In this document: positions 51,448 through 59,159 of the stretch, one piece after another
Position numbering within the stretch: position 1 is the first letter of the stretch
How the letters are laid out: every line of letters starts with the position of its first letter
Source of the DNA: Thermococcus profundus
Lineage (GTDB): Archaea; Methanobacteriota_B; Thermococci; Thermococcales; Thermococcaceae
Reading direction: 5' to 3'
Length of the DNA stretch: 64,000 nt
Assembly: GCF_002214585.1 (NCBI RefSeq)
Contig: NZ_CP014862.1
Location: 1,736,001-1,800,000 of the forward strand
Program-made: the position numbers and the translations under genes
Notes under the pieces: generated by a model
The model's database searches: none
What the model was told of the DNA's origin: nothing
The model's input: only the letters and a program-made list of their open reading frames with translations

Positions 51448-52035
51448 TTATTCTCTGCTCTTTTCCCACTTCTTAAGGCTCTCCTCAAGGGCTTTCCTAA
51501 CGGCCCTGCCGATGTCTATCCCGAGTTCCGTTGCAGTCCCTGCCCACTCCTTCTCCCCTTCGAAGGCGAAAACTCCGATCCCGTCGCTCGTCGTTCCGGT
51601 CGCGTTGTAGCCGAGCTTTAGGAGAGTGTAGGTCTTAGCCTCAGTTGCCGTCATTATCGCGTTGGCCATTGCCCCTATCGTTAGGCCGTCTTCGATTACA
51701 ACCGCGATGTTTATCGTCCCGGGCTTCCAAGGTGGTGGAACTTCGCCGGCTATCGCAGGGTTTGTTATTCCGGCGGTTATGTAAGCTGTAACGTTTCCGC
51801 TCCTTGAAACTGCGAGGACTTTCTCAACGTCCGCCGCGGTCATGAAGCCGACGAAGTTTTCCAGACCGTTCTCTCGCTCGAACTTCAGGCAATCAGCCCT
51901 GTAGTCACCGGAGTAGTTCTTGGGGACCCTCATGAAGAAGAAACCGTTGGCGGTTGTTAGCCCTCCCCTGTGGGGGGCGTTGCTCAGTGCCTTCATAGGG
52001 CTCTCGAAGGCGAGTATGAAGTGGCTGAACCTCAC
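51448..52035 (-). CDS. cbiZ: CbiZ, adenosylcobinamide amidohydrolase
   Basis: The 195-aa protein shows the CbiZ signatures NAPHRGGLTTANGFFFMRV, VTAYITAGITNPAIAGE, GTINIAVVIEDGLTIGAMAN and TATEAKTYTLLKLGY. CbiZ cleaves the aminopropanol side chain of scavenged cobinamide to give cobyric acid, which CbiB can re-use. The start is GTG 52035, overlapping the stop of the small membrane protein gene (GTGA), after GGGAGGAGGCG. Confidence 0.93.
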   Translation of the reverse strand: MRFSHFILAFESPMKALSNAPHRGGLTTANGFFFMRVPKNYSGDYRADCLKFERENGLENFVGFMTAADVEKVLAVSRSGNVTAYITAGITNPAIAGEVPPPWKPGTINIAVVIEDGLTIGAMANAIMTATEAKTYTLLKLGYNATGTTSDGIGVFAFEGEKEWAGTATELGIDIGRAVRKALEESLKKWEKSRE

Positions 52036-52208
52036 CGCCTCCTCCCCCGGTGATAGTCCATGCGGAGGGCTACGAAGAGGAAAAGGAACAGTATCGTGAT
52101 GTAGTAGCTCACACGGAAAGGAATAGCCCCAACGATGCCGAGGGTGTAGAAGAAGACCAAGATGAGAACAAAAACGAGGAGGGCCCGATAAGCGGTCTTT
52201 CTCTCCAT
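52032..52208 (-). CDS. 58-residue membrane protein overlapping cbiZ
   Basis: Starting at ATG 52208 (GAGGTGGTCCC upstream) the frame encodes MERKTAYRALLVFVLILVFF and continues through a second hydrophobic helix (YYITILFLFLFVALR) to a basic end (DYHRGRRR). It has two predicted membrane helices. Its TGA overlaps the GTG start of cbiZ, so translation is coupled. It may help take up or channel corrinoids at the membrane, inferred from coupling only. Confidence 0.6.
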   Translation of the reverse strand: MERKTAYRALLVFVLILVFFYTLGIVGAIPFRVSYYITILFLFLFVALRMDYHRGRRR

Positions 52209-52241
52209 GGGACCACCTCAGGAAAGAGGCATCATCACCGC

Positions 52242-52874
52242 TCAGGAGCGGCCAAGCTCATCATTGGACTCCCTGCGGTAGCCCCTGTAAACTTCAAGTT
52301 TCCTCCGGGCCCTCGCGCGTGGGATGTGGTGGCCCATCAGGGCTATGATCTCGTCCCCCCTGGCCTTCCCGTGGTGAAGCATCTTCCTCTCGGTCTTTAT
52401 CTTTTCTACCCTGAAGGTGTAGCCCTCAACCTCCAGGACTTCTCCGACAACGAATTCATCATCGCGCGAGACCTTCACCTTGAAGGCCTGGGTAACGCCC
52501 TTAGGAAGGTAGATCGAGACCTTTACAACCTTCGGATAGGTGAGGCTCTCTCCCCAGAGCGTCTTGACCTCCTCAACCCTGGCCCTCTCTACCCTCTTGT
52601 CGCCTTCAAGCTCTATTCCGGTTATCCTGACCTCGTCGTCCTCAGTCTCAACTATGTCGCCTATCCTTATCTCCTCCCCCTCAGGAAGCTCTGCCTCGCT
52701 CTTGAAGCTCCTCTCGTGCTTGCTGACGATGAGCGGGACCTTCCTGAACTTCGGAAGGGTGATGTGCCAGACGTTACCGCAGTCGTTACAGCGAAGGGTC
52801 AGCTCTCTCCCCCTCTCCCTAATGACCTCAACGTTCTCGCTACCGCATTCAGGACATACGAACAGCTCTTCCAT
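52242..52874 (-). CDS. HVO_0476-family zinc-finger protein
   Basis: The 210-aa protein has an N-terminal zinc ribbon (FVCPECGSENVEV and LRCNDCGNVW) followed by a strand-rich domain (PEGEEIRIGDIVETEDDEV) and a basic C-terminal part (HHIPRARARRKLEVYRG). This architecture is widely kept in Euryarchaeota; its function is unknown, possibly in nucleic acid or translation biology. ATG 52874 follows GGTGAGAGAA. The preceding small membrane protein gene starts 34 bases downstream. Confidence 0.75.
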   Translation of the reverse strand: MEELFVCPECGSENVEVIRERGRELTLRCNDCGNVWHITLPKFRKVPLIVSKHERSFKSEAELPEGEEIRIGDIVETEDDEVRITGIELEGDKRVERARVEEVKTLWGESLTYPKVVKVSIYLPKGVTQAFKVKVSRDDEFVVGEVLEVEGYTFRVEKIKTERKMLHHGKARGDEIIALMGHHIPRARARRKLEVYRGYRRESNDELGRS

Positions 52875-52919
52875 TTCTCTCACCGGAAGTGAAGAGGGGA
52901 AAACGGTTTATAAACCTGC

Positions 52920-54815
52920 CTAAAGCTGGCTCCCCTCCTCTGGGTTCTTGATCTTCAAGAGCGGGCAGACCTCCATGCACTCGCGGCAGTGGGTACAAGA
53001 ATCCCAGTCAACGACTATCTTCTTGCTCCTCTCGTCTATGCTTAACGCGTTCTCCGGACATTTGCCGACGCAGACACCACAGCCGACGCACTCGTAGGCC
53101 CTCTTGACCAAGTAGTAGGCGCTCCAGGCTTCCTCCTCGTTCGGGGCTCTGGCAGTTCTCGTGCCAGTAAGAAAGTCAACCTCGCCTGCCCTGATAACGT
53201 CCCCCTCGACCTCAACCTCCCCGAGAATTGGAGCGACCTCAAGGAGCCTCTTCTTGTTTAGGACTGTGTTGAAGGTCAGCTCATAGCCCTTGTCGGTCTT
53301 CTCGATCTGGACTTTCACCGGCTCCCAGGAACGCTCCTCGGGAATACCAACACCCAGCTTCCGCGCTATGGCCTTCTCACCTTTACTCAGCTTCTTCCAG
53401 CGCCAGAAGCCGTAGGTGATCCATTCCTCCGGCAGGTTAAAGCGCCTCCTCCAGTAGTCAAGCGCTTTCCTCCACTTCTCCCATAGCTCGGGCTTCTCCC
53501 TCTTCAGCCTCTCGAACTCAGCTAGGGACGCACTCGGGCAGAGGAAACAGCCGATCCTGTCAAAGCCCCTCGCGTAGAGCGGGTTGTACTTCAGCTTCCT
53601 GCTGAATATGTAGAGCCAGACCTCTATTGCCCTCCAGTGGAAGATCGGCGATGCCCCAATCTCGTTCGGCACCCACTCGTTCCTCCACACCCTCGGCTGC
53701 TTGAAGCGCTTTATGCTCTCGTACTTCCTCTGACCAACGAACATGAGGACGCCCTTCGGGTAGTTCTCTTTTATCGCCATCGTTATCGGCCCGAGCTTCG
53801 TCACCTTACAGCACCAGCGGTAGTCCCTTCCGGGAGGTGAAAACACATAAAGAGCTCTCCAGAAGGCATCGCCTGCATCGGCCACTATGAACCTCACTCC
53901 CTTCGGCTCAAACTCTTTCCTCAGCTCTTCGACGTACTGAACGGTTTCAGGGAACTCTATTCCCGTGTTGTTGAAGAAGACCGTGAAATCGCCCCCGAAC
54001 TCTTCCAGTGCCAAACCGAGAACCGCCAAACTGTCCTTTCCACCTGAAAAAGCGACCGCCTTCGGAAGGTTGGAATATTTGTTGGCAACCCTCCTCATGA
54101 ACTCCCTGCTCTTCACGACCTTCTCCTCCAGCGCTACCCTGTTCGCCCTCAGAACGTCCTCCATGGTGGCTTTCTTTCCCTCGCGGTAGTTGATCGCTTT
54201 CTGCCTCTTCGGCTTTACTCCAGTTCCCCTCTCACCCCTGATCAGGGCGTCGTAGTCCTTCTTGGCTATCCCCGTAGCAAAGACATCTCCGTCTTCGGTG
54301 ACGAGTACAACTTCATCCCCAACCCTTATGCTCGGATCGGCTTCGACCACGCCGACGGCCATCAGGTTTGCTCCCTTCTTTATTGGCTCCACCGCTCCTT
54401 TATCCACTACCACCCACTTCTTCATCCTCTTTCCGAAGCGCTTCCAGAGGGCGATAGCTCCCTCTACCTTCAGCCCGGCGTGCCACTTCAGCTCGAGCGG
54501 GTCGAACTTGACGTAGCCAAAAACGTATCCATCTAGGATTATCTCGTAGGCGTCGTCCTCGCTCGGGAGCTTGTTTAAGAGAACCACTTTCCTGTCTAGG
54601 ATTTCAACTATGTCAACGCCGTAGTGCTCCATAAAGACAGAGCGGATGAACTCGATGTCCTTCTCAAAGGCAAAGCGCAGATCCCCCGGCGGCGTAACGT
54701 TGAGCCTGAAAACGCCTTCCTTTCCGTGAACTGCGCAGGAGTCTCCGATGAGCGGAACGTTGCACTTCTCGCACCAGTTTATGTAAGCCTTTCCAAGGAA
54801 GACAGGTCTCCCCAT
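52920..54815 (-). CDS. PAPS reductase-like protein with zinc, PUA and ferredoxin domains
   Basis: The 631-aa product carries an N-terminal zinc knuckle (CEKCNVPLIGDSC), a PUA domain (GANLMAVGVVEADPSIRVGD, about 145-195), a PP-loop adenylyl-handling domain (AFSGGKDSLAVLGLALE, then YRWCCKVTKLGP and GCFLCPSASLAEF) and two C-terminal 4Fe-4S sites (CVGCGVCVGKCP, CTHCRECMEVCP). The PUA domain suggests an RNA or tRNA substrate, so I favour tRNA sulfur modification or sulfur transfer over sulfate assimilation. ATG 54815 follows AGGTGGGAAA. No partner gene is nearby. Confidence 0.8.
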   Translation of the reverse strand: MGRPVFLGKAYINWCEKCNVPLIGDSCAVHGKEGVFRLNVTPPGDLRFAFEKDIEFIRSVFMEHYGVDIVEILDRKVVLLNKLPSEDDAYEIILDGYVFGYVKFDPLELKWHAGLKVEGAIALWKRFGKRMKKWVVVDKGAVEPIKKGANLMAVGVVEADPSIRVGDEVVLVTEDGDVFATGIAKKDYDALIRGERGTGVKPKRQKAINYREGKKATMEDVLRANRVALEEKVVKSREFMRRVANKYSNLPKAVAFSGGKDSLAVLGLALEEFGGDFTVFFNNTGIEFPETVQYVEELRKEFEPKGVRFIVADAGDAFWRALYVFSPPGRDYRWCCKVTKLGPITMAIKENYPKGVLMFVGQRKYESIKRFKQPRVWRNEWVPNEIGASPIFHWRAIEVWLYIFSRKLKYNPLYARGFDRIGCFLCPSASLAEFERLKREKPELWEKWRKALDYWRRRFNLPEEWITYGFWRWKKLSKGEKAIARKLGVGIPEERSWEPVKVQIEKTDKGYELTFNTVLNKKRLLEVAPILGEVEVEGDVIRAGEVDFLTGTRTARAPNEEEAWSAYYLVKRAYECVGCGVCVGKCPENALSIDERSKKIVVDWDSCTHCRECMEVCPLLKIKNPEEGSQL

Positions 54816-55204
54816 TTTTCCCACCTGGAGATGGAATGGGATGGGGGTTTATAAGGGGGACGGTCTTTTTCCTGAATTTCCAGGAGAGAGGGGTACCAAC
54901 AACGAACATTCTCAAAGAGTAGAAAAGAAAAACCGGGTCCTATTAAAGCCCAAACAGATAGGGTGATGGTATACAAAATAAAGATCAGCCAGATTAAATA
55001 TGAAACCGGACGATATACGAAAACCATTTATTCCTCTTGCGCCATAACATTTTGTAAATGCCTCCCATCATATCACCTACAGCCAGATACATCGTGATAC
55101 ATGGAGGATGTCGTAGCAACGTGAAACTCGGAGATAATCTCTAGTTTCCAAAATGGAGAAAAGTTTAAATAGGATGAAATCACCAATAGGAATGAGTGGT
55201 GCAT
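54816..55204. other. 389-base intergenic region
   Basis: No convincing gene is seen. A 43-codon frame at 54966-55097 (MVYKIKISQIKYETG...) lacks support. Short GC-poor sequence and several TATA-like words occur; the only one with a clear client is AAGTTTAAAT at 55161-55170, before the gene at 55205. Confidence 0.4.
55162..55170 (+). promoter_or_regulatory. Promoter of the ESCRT-like cluster
   Basis: CCAAAATGG upstream and AGTTTAAAT (TATA) put transcription start near 55192, giving a leader of about a dozen bases with GAGTGGTG before ATG 55205. No other strong promoter is seen until 58840, so the first four genes are probably one transcript. Confidence 0.6.
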
Positions 55205-55720
55205 ATGGGATACATAATATTTGTCGGCTATGAGACGGACGCGGAGAGGAAGCGCATCGACTATCTCCTCGACAAGTGGTCCGGAAAAGCCGTAATAAAG
55301 AAGCCGAGGGGCACGGTGATATACATAGAGACAAAGAATCCAACCGAATTCCTCGAGGAGCTCTTCTCCAAGCTTGAGGGCAACGTGGACGAGAAAGTTG
55401 AGGTCTACAAGGCGGAGCCCCTTAGGGAGGGTGTGGAAGCCCGAAAAAAGAGGCTGGACTACACCCTGCCCGAGGAAAAGAGGATCGTCGAGCGCTTTGT
55501 GGGGTACCTTCTCTCAAAGCTGAACGCCAGCCTGACGTCCTCCGACGCTGTAGCGAGGATTTACAACGTCTACACCAGGAAGGGAAGGGCCACGATAAAG
55601 GTCATCATCAGCGGCAACGGAAAGTCCCACGTGACCTTTGAGATCGAGGGTTTTGGTGAGGCCGTTGATTTTCTGGCCGATAGGATTGATGAGGAGCTGA
55701 AAATCTTCGCGGGTGATTGA
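55205..55720 (+). CDS. First gene of the ESCRT-like cluster, unknown 171-aa protein
   Basis: The protein begins MGYIIFVGYETDAERKRIDY and appears to have two alpha/beta halves (VIKKPRGTVIYIETKNPTEF; ATIKVIISGNGKSHVTFEIE). It has no membrane segment. I do not recognise a family. The stop lies one base before the next start, so it is co-translated with the coiled-coil protein. The first ATG after GAGTGGTGCAT is taken as start. Confidence 0.7.
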   Translation: MGYIIFVGYETDAERKRIDYLLDKWSGKAVIKKPRGTVIYIETKNPTEFLEELFSKLEGNVDEKVEVYKAEPLREGVEARKKRLDYTLPEEKRIVERFVGYLLSKLNASLTSSDAVARIYNVYTRKGRATIKVIISGNGKSHVTFEIEGFGEAVDFLADRIDEELKIFAGD

Positions 55721-55721
55721 G

Positions 55722-57569
55722 ATGGGAATATTCGAGGAGGGAAGGACCGACTGCGTTAAGGAGCTGCTGAAGCCGGCCGAGAGGGTCTTGAAGGACGGCC
55801 TCGACATCTCCAGGGAGAAGTTCGAGAAGAGGGCAAAGCTTTGGGAGCAGATAGACGAGAACTACGACCGCTACAAGGACGGCGAGTGCGGGGAGTTCCT
55901 CAAGGATCTAGACGACCACTTCAGGAGCAAATTCGAGGGGGCCAGGGCGATACTGGCCTGGAGTTTCCGGAAGAACGGCGAGGACTACCCACCGGCCAAA
56001 AACGCTTACACCCAGGAGGAACTCGAGGCCCTCGAGAGGGTTCTCCGCTACAACGTCTTCGAGATATACACCAAGGAAGACGTGATGAAGAAGATCATGC
56101 ACAGGGACACCAACGTTATGGCCCTCCTGAGGGACTACTACCACGGCCTCGACAGGTGGATGGACGGCGTTCTTAACGATCCTGAGATAGCGCTGGCCCT
56201 AAGGCACTTCCTTAAGTCGAAGTGGGAGCTATACAAGGGGAAGGTGAACGAGGCCATAGCGGAGGCAACCCTGCGCTTTGACTGGTTCAGGGATGCACTC
56301 ACCCACGTGGAAGAAGAAGAGAGAGCGATCGAGAGAACCTACCAGAGAAAAATCGAGCGCAAGGAAGAGGAGATAGAAGAGCTACGCAGGACCATGGAGG
56401 AGATGCTCCGCCAGTTCGAGCGGGAGCGCGAAGAGATAGTCAAGCGCGTTTCATCGGCCAAGGAAGAGGAGATAGAGAGGCTCAGGCGCGAGAAGGAGGA
56501 GCTCCAGAAGAGGTTCGAGGAAGAGAAGCAGAGGCTCATAGAGGAGATAAGCAGAATGAAGGACGAGGAGGCGCAGAGGAAGCTCCAGGAAGAGCTCAAA
56601 AGAGTAGAGGAGGAAATGAAGGCCCAGATAGACGAGATGGAGGAGTCACTGAGGAGGAAGGAGCTCGAACTCAGGCAGAAGGAGCTTGAACTGAAGAAGA
56701 AGGAGATGGAGCTCAAGCGGAAGGAGGACGAGGTGTCCGAGAGGATAAAGAAGGTCATGGAGCTGGCTGGAAAGGTCGAGAAGGGCTCCCGCTTCGTCAA
56801 ACGCGATGAGGCAAGGATACTCGAGATGAACTTCGTCGGCAGGATGAAGAGCAAGTTCAAGGGCGATGTAAAGCTTCTCGGAAGGACCTTCAAGGTCGAT
56901 GGAATCGAAGAAAAGCCCACCGCAGATAAGAGCGCCTACGCTGGGAAGCTCAGTGAGAGGGATCTCAAAAACGTGCCCGACAACAGGGTCGTTGAGGTTC
57001 ACCTGAAGGAGAAGAAGCTCATCGGGAAGAAGGAGGAGCTCAAGGTCAAGGCCCTCTTCTACGGAAGGCCCGACCGCTACGCTGAGGTTGGCTTTGACAC
57101 CGATCCCCTGGAGCTGGCGGACATAAACGCCCTCCTCGTGGATGCCAGGGAGGAGGCGAAGAACGGCCGCGTCGTTCTCCTCGTCGCCTCACCTACCGGC
57201 TTCGAGAGGAGGATAGCCAACTACGTGAACTCCCAGGACTTCCACAGAAACTTCACGTCCGAGAACGTTTCTTTAGCGCTCCTCGATCTTGAGAGCGGAG
57301 AGCTGATCTACAACCCCCACGACGAGTACGCAAAGGCCTTCGAACCTATGCTCCGCCTCGAACGCGATGAGGAGCTGATGGCAAGGGTGAAGGACTTCCT
57401 TGAGGACAAGATAAAGGTCAGGGGCTACGTCCGCCTTGAGGATGCCCTCGAGAACTTCGCGGAGGACGTTGTAAAGAGGGCCTTCCACGAGCTCGTGAGG
57501 GAGAAGGGCTACATAACCAAGTTCATCGAAGGGGTCGGCTACGTCCTCGTGAAGGAGGGACTACTGTGA
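55722..57569 (+). CDS. Long coiled-coil protein with winged-helix-like C-terminus
   Basis: The 615-aa protein has an N-terminal helical domain (1-195), a long coiled coil of heptad Glu/Lys/Arg/Leu (about 200-355, e.g. RKELELRQKELELKKKEMEL), then a globular alpha/beta domain (about 370-545; VEVHLKEKKLIGKKEELKVK, VVLLVASPTGFERRI) and an end resembling a winged helix (VRGYVRLEDALENFAEDVVK ... GYVLVKEGLL). ATG 55722 follows GGGTGATTGAG. It may act as a scaffold or recruiter for the helical proteins encoded next, by analogy with CdvA or ESCRT-II, inferred only. Confidence 0.75.
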   Translation: MGIFEEGRTDCVKELLKPAERVLKDGLDISREKFEKRAKLWEQIDENYDRYKDGECGEFLKDLDDHFRSKFEGARAILAWSFRKNGEDYPPAKNAYTQEELEALERVLRYNVFEIYTKEDVMKKIMHRDTNVMALLRDYYHGLDRWMDGVLNDPEIALALRHFLKSKWELYKGKVNEAIAEATLRFDWFRDALTHVEEEERAIERTYQRKIERKEEEIEELRRTMEEMLRQFEREREEIVKRVSSAKEEEIERLRREKEELQKRFEEEKQRLIEEISRMKDEEAQRKLQEELKRVEEEMKAQIDEMEESLRRKELELRQKELELKKKEMELKRKEDEVSERIKKVMELAGKVEKGSRFVKRDEARILEMNFVGRMKSKFKGDVKLLGRTFKVDGIEEKPTADKSAYAGKLSERDLKNVPDNRVVEVHLKEKKLIGKKEELKVKALFYGRPDRYAEVGFDTDPLELADINALLVDAREEAKNGRVVLLVASPTGFERRIANYVNSQDFHRNFTSENVSLALLDLESGELIYNPHDEYAKAFEPMLRLERDEELMARVKDFLEDKIKVRGYVRLEDALENFAEDVVKRAFHELVREKGYITKFIEGVGYVLVKEGLL

Positions 57570-57615
57570 GTTTTTCGTTGTTTAACCCTAACTCTAACCT
57601 CTGGAGGTGTCACGA

Positions 57616-58224
57616 ATGGGACTGATGGATAAGGTCGGCGGAATGTTCGGAAGGAAGAACACCCTTGAAAAGCTCTCCATTAGGGAGCTCCAGGCCGAAC
57701 AGATAAGACTGAAGAACAGGCTGGACAGGCTGAAGAAAGAGCTTAACCAGATCGAGAAGAAGAAAAAGCAGCTCTTCCAGGAGGGAATTGGAGCTGACAA
57801 GCTCAAGAAGAAGATGCTCGCGCAGGAGATCAAGAGCCTCGACCTGGAGCAGAAGCTCAAGCTCAAGGACTTCACGACGGCCCAGAGGCAGTACACCCTC
57901 GTCACCAACATGATAATCATCAAGAAGTACGAGAAGGAGCTGAGGAAGACCGGAATCTGGGAGAAGCTCTCCAGCGTCGAGCCTGAACAGCTCGAACAGG
58001 CGCTGATAAAGATAAACCTCGACGGCAAGGAGTTCGACGAGATGGTCGAGGGCCTCAACAAGGTCTTCGAGATGGAGGTTGCCGAGTTCGAGGAGAGCGA
58101 GGACGAGACCGAGAGGGAGCTTATGCAGGCCTGGAGCCAGGTGGAGGCTGGCGAAGCCGACGTCGAGGAGGTTGCCGAAAAGGTCGTCTCTATTGACAAG
58201 AAGCTGGAGGACGAGGAGTTATGA
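57616..58224 (+). CDS. Snf7/ESCRT-III-like helical protein A
   Basis: The 202-aa protein is almost wholly helical with the ESCRT-III/PspA plan: an amphipathic start (MGLMDKVGGMFGRKN), a long basic helical hairpin (20-110; RLKNRLDRLKKELNQIEKKK), a shorter helix pair (118-152; EPEQLEQALIKINLDGKEF) and an acidic tail ending in a helix ETERELMQAWSQVEAGE (165-181). The last motif is shared with paralogue B and could be a MIT-interacting motif. ATG 57616 follows GGAGGTGTCACGA. ESCRT-III is a hypothesis from layout, not from a search. Confidence 0.75.
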   Translation: MGLMDKVGGMFGRKNTLEKLSIRELQAEQIRLKNRLDRLKKELNQIEKKKKQLFQEGIGADKLKKKMLAQEIKSLDLEQKLKLKDFTTAQRQYTLVTNMIIIKKYEKELRKTGIWEKLSSVEPEQLEQALIKINLDGKEFDEMVEGLNKVFEMEVAEFEESEDETERELMQAWSQVEAGEADVEEVAEKVVSIDKKLEDEEL

Positions 58225-58838
58225 GCCTCTTCTCCAAATTTTTCGGAAAGAAGAACCCCCTCGACATCCCCCTCTCCAAACTGAAGGAGAGTCAGATAAA
58301 ACTCGATTATCAGATCCAGAAGATTGAGAACGAGATGGCCAGCATAGACGCCGAGATAGCGGCCCTCTTTGAGAGGGCGAAGAAAGCCAGGAGCAAGAGC
58401 GAAGAGCTAACCATAGCCACCAAGATAAAGACCCTCAACCAGAGGAAGAAGAACCTGCAGAAGACCCACGCCCAGCTCAACAAGCAGCTCATGCTCATAA
58501 GCAACCTCACGATAATCAAGGAGAACGAGGCCATTCTGAAGGGAACGCCCACATGGGAACTTCTCCGGAACATGTCGCCCGAGGAGCTCGAGAAGCACCT
58601 CACCGAGATGCAGCTCGACGCTCAAACCTTCAACGAGAACCTGAACCAGATGCTCGGCATAACCGACCAGACAATAGGGGCTGGAGTCGAGTTTGAGGAG
58701 GATGAGGAGTTAGCCGAAATAATGCAGGCAATTCACGCCGTCAAGGAAGGCGAGCTTGAGCCGGATGAAGCCGCCGGAAAGGTTACCGGCGAGGAGAGAG
58801 AGAAGAAGGAAGAGAAGGAGATTGTGGAGGAGCTTTGA
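58221..58838 (+). CDS. Snf7/ESCRT-III-like helical protein B
   Basis: The 205-aa paralogue of A has an amphipathic start (MSLFSKFFGKKNPLD), a helical hairpin with ENEMASIDAEIAALFERAKK and KIKTLNQRKKNLQKTHAQLN, then SPEELEKHLTEMQLDAQTF, matching A's SVEPEQLEQALIKINLD, and an acidic tail with ELAEIMQAIHAVKEGELEPD. ATG 58221 overlaps the stop of A (ATGA), so they are made together and likely co-polymerise. The tail ends in a lysine/glutamate cluster. Confidence 0.75.
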   Translation: MSLFSKFFGKKNPLDIPLSKLKESQIKLDYQIQKIENEMASIDAEIAALFERAKKARSKSEELTIATKIKTLNQRKKNLQKTHAQLNKQLMLISNLTIIKENEAILKGTPTWELLRNMSPEELEKHLTEMQLDAQTFNENLNQMLGITDQTIGAGVEFEEDEELAEIMQAIHAVKEGELEPDEAAGKVTGEEREKKEEKEIVEEL

Positions 58839-58913
58839 TTTTTCTGATTTTTCTGGTTAAATCAGCATTGTGAGAATCAGTTGGCTGGTATGGCGTGATT
58901 GGGGGTAAGGGGA

Positions 58914-59159
58914 ATGAGGAAAGTTGTAACTCTCATACCGGTAATCCCTAGTCATGAGACAAAAATTGGCGATGATGTAATGGTGCATAAAACTATGATG
59001 CACAAAACTGTAATGCAGAGCTATGGAGTGTTCGTAGCCGATGTGGGAGAGCCCATAATGGTGATGTTCTCAAAGTCCGGCTTCACCGAGAAGGCCAGGG
59101 AGGTAGCGAAGAAGTTGGGAGTCCTCCTGGTTGATGGGGGTGAACCGGGGGTGTTGTGA
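58914..59159 (+). CDS. Small Mrr/REase-like C-terminal fragment protein
   Basis: The 81-aa protein (MRKVVTLIPVIPSHETKIGD...) ends in SKSGFTEKAREVAKKLGVLL and VDGGEP, the pattern of the closing strand-helix of Mrr-type restriction nucleases, but the catalytic D-QxK core is absent. It could be a decayed nuclease or a small binding module. ATG 58914 follows GGGGTAAGGGG, and the stop overlaps the propeller-kinase start (TGATG). Confidence 0.45.
   Translation: MRKVVTLIPVIPSHETKIGDDVMVHKTMMHKTVMQSYGVFVADVGEPIMVMFSKSGFTEKAREVAKKLGVLLVDGGEPGVL

Noticed and set aside
54966-55097. 43-codon ORF in the intergenic region
   Set aside because: The GGTG overlaps the ATG too closely, codon use is poor and the peptide has no recognisable pattern.
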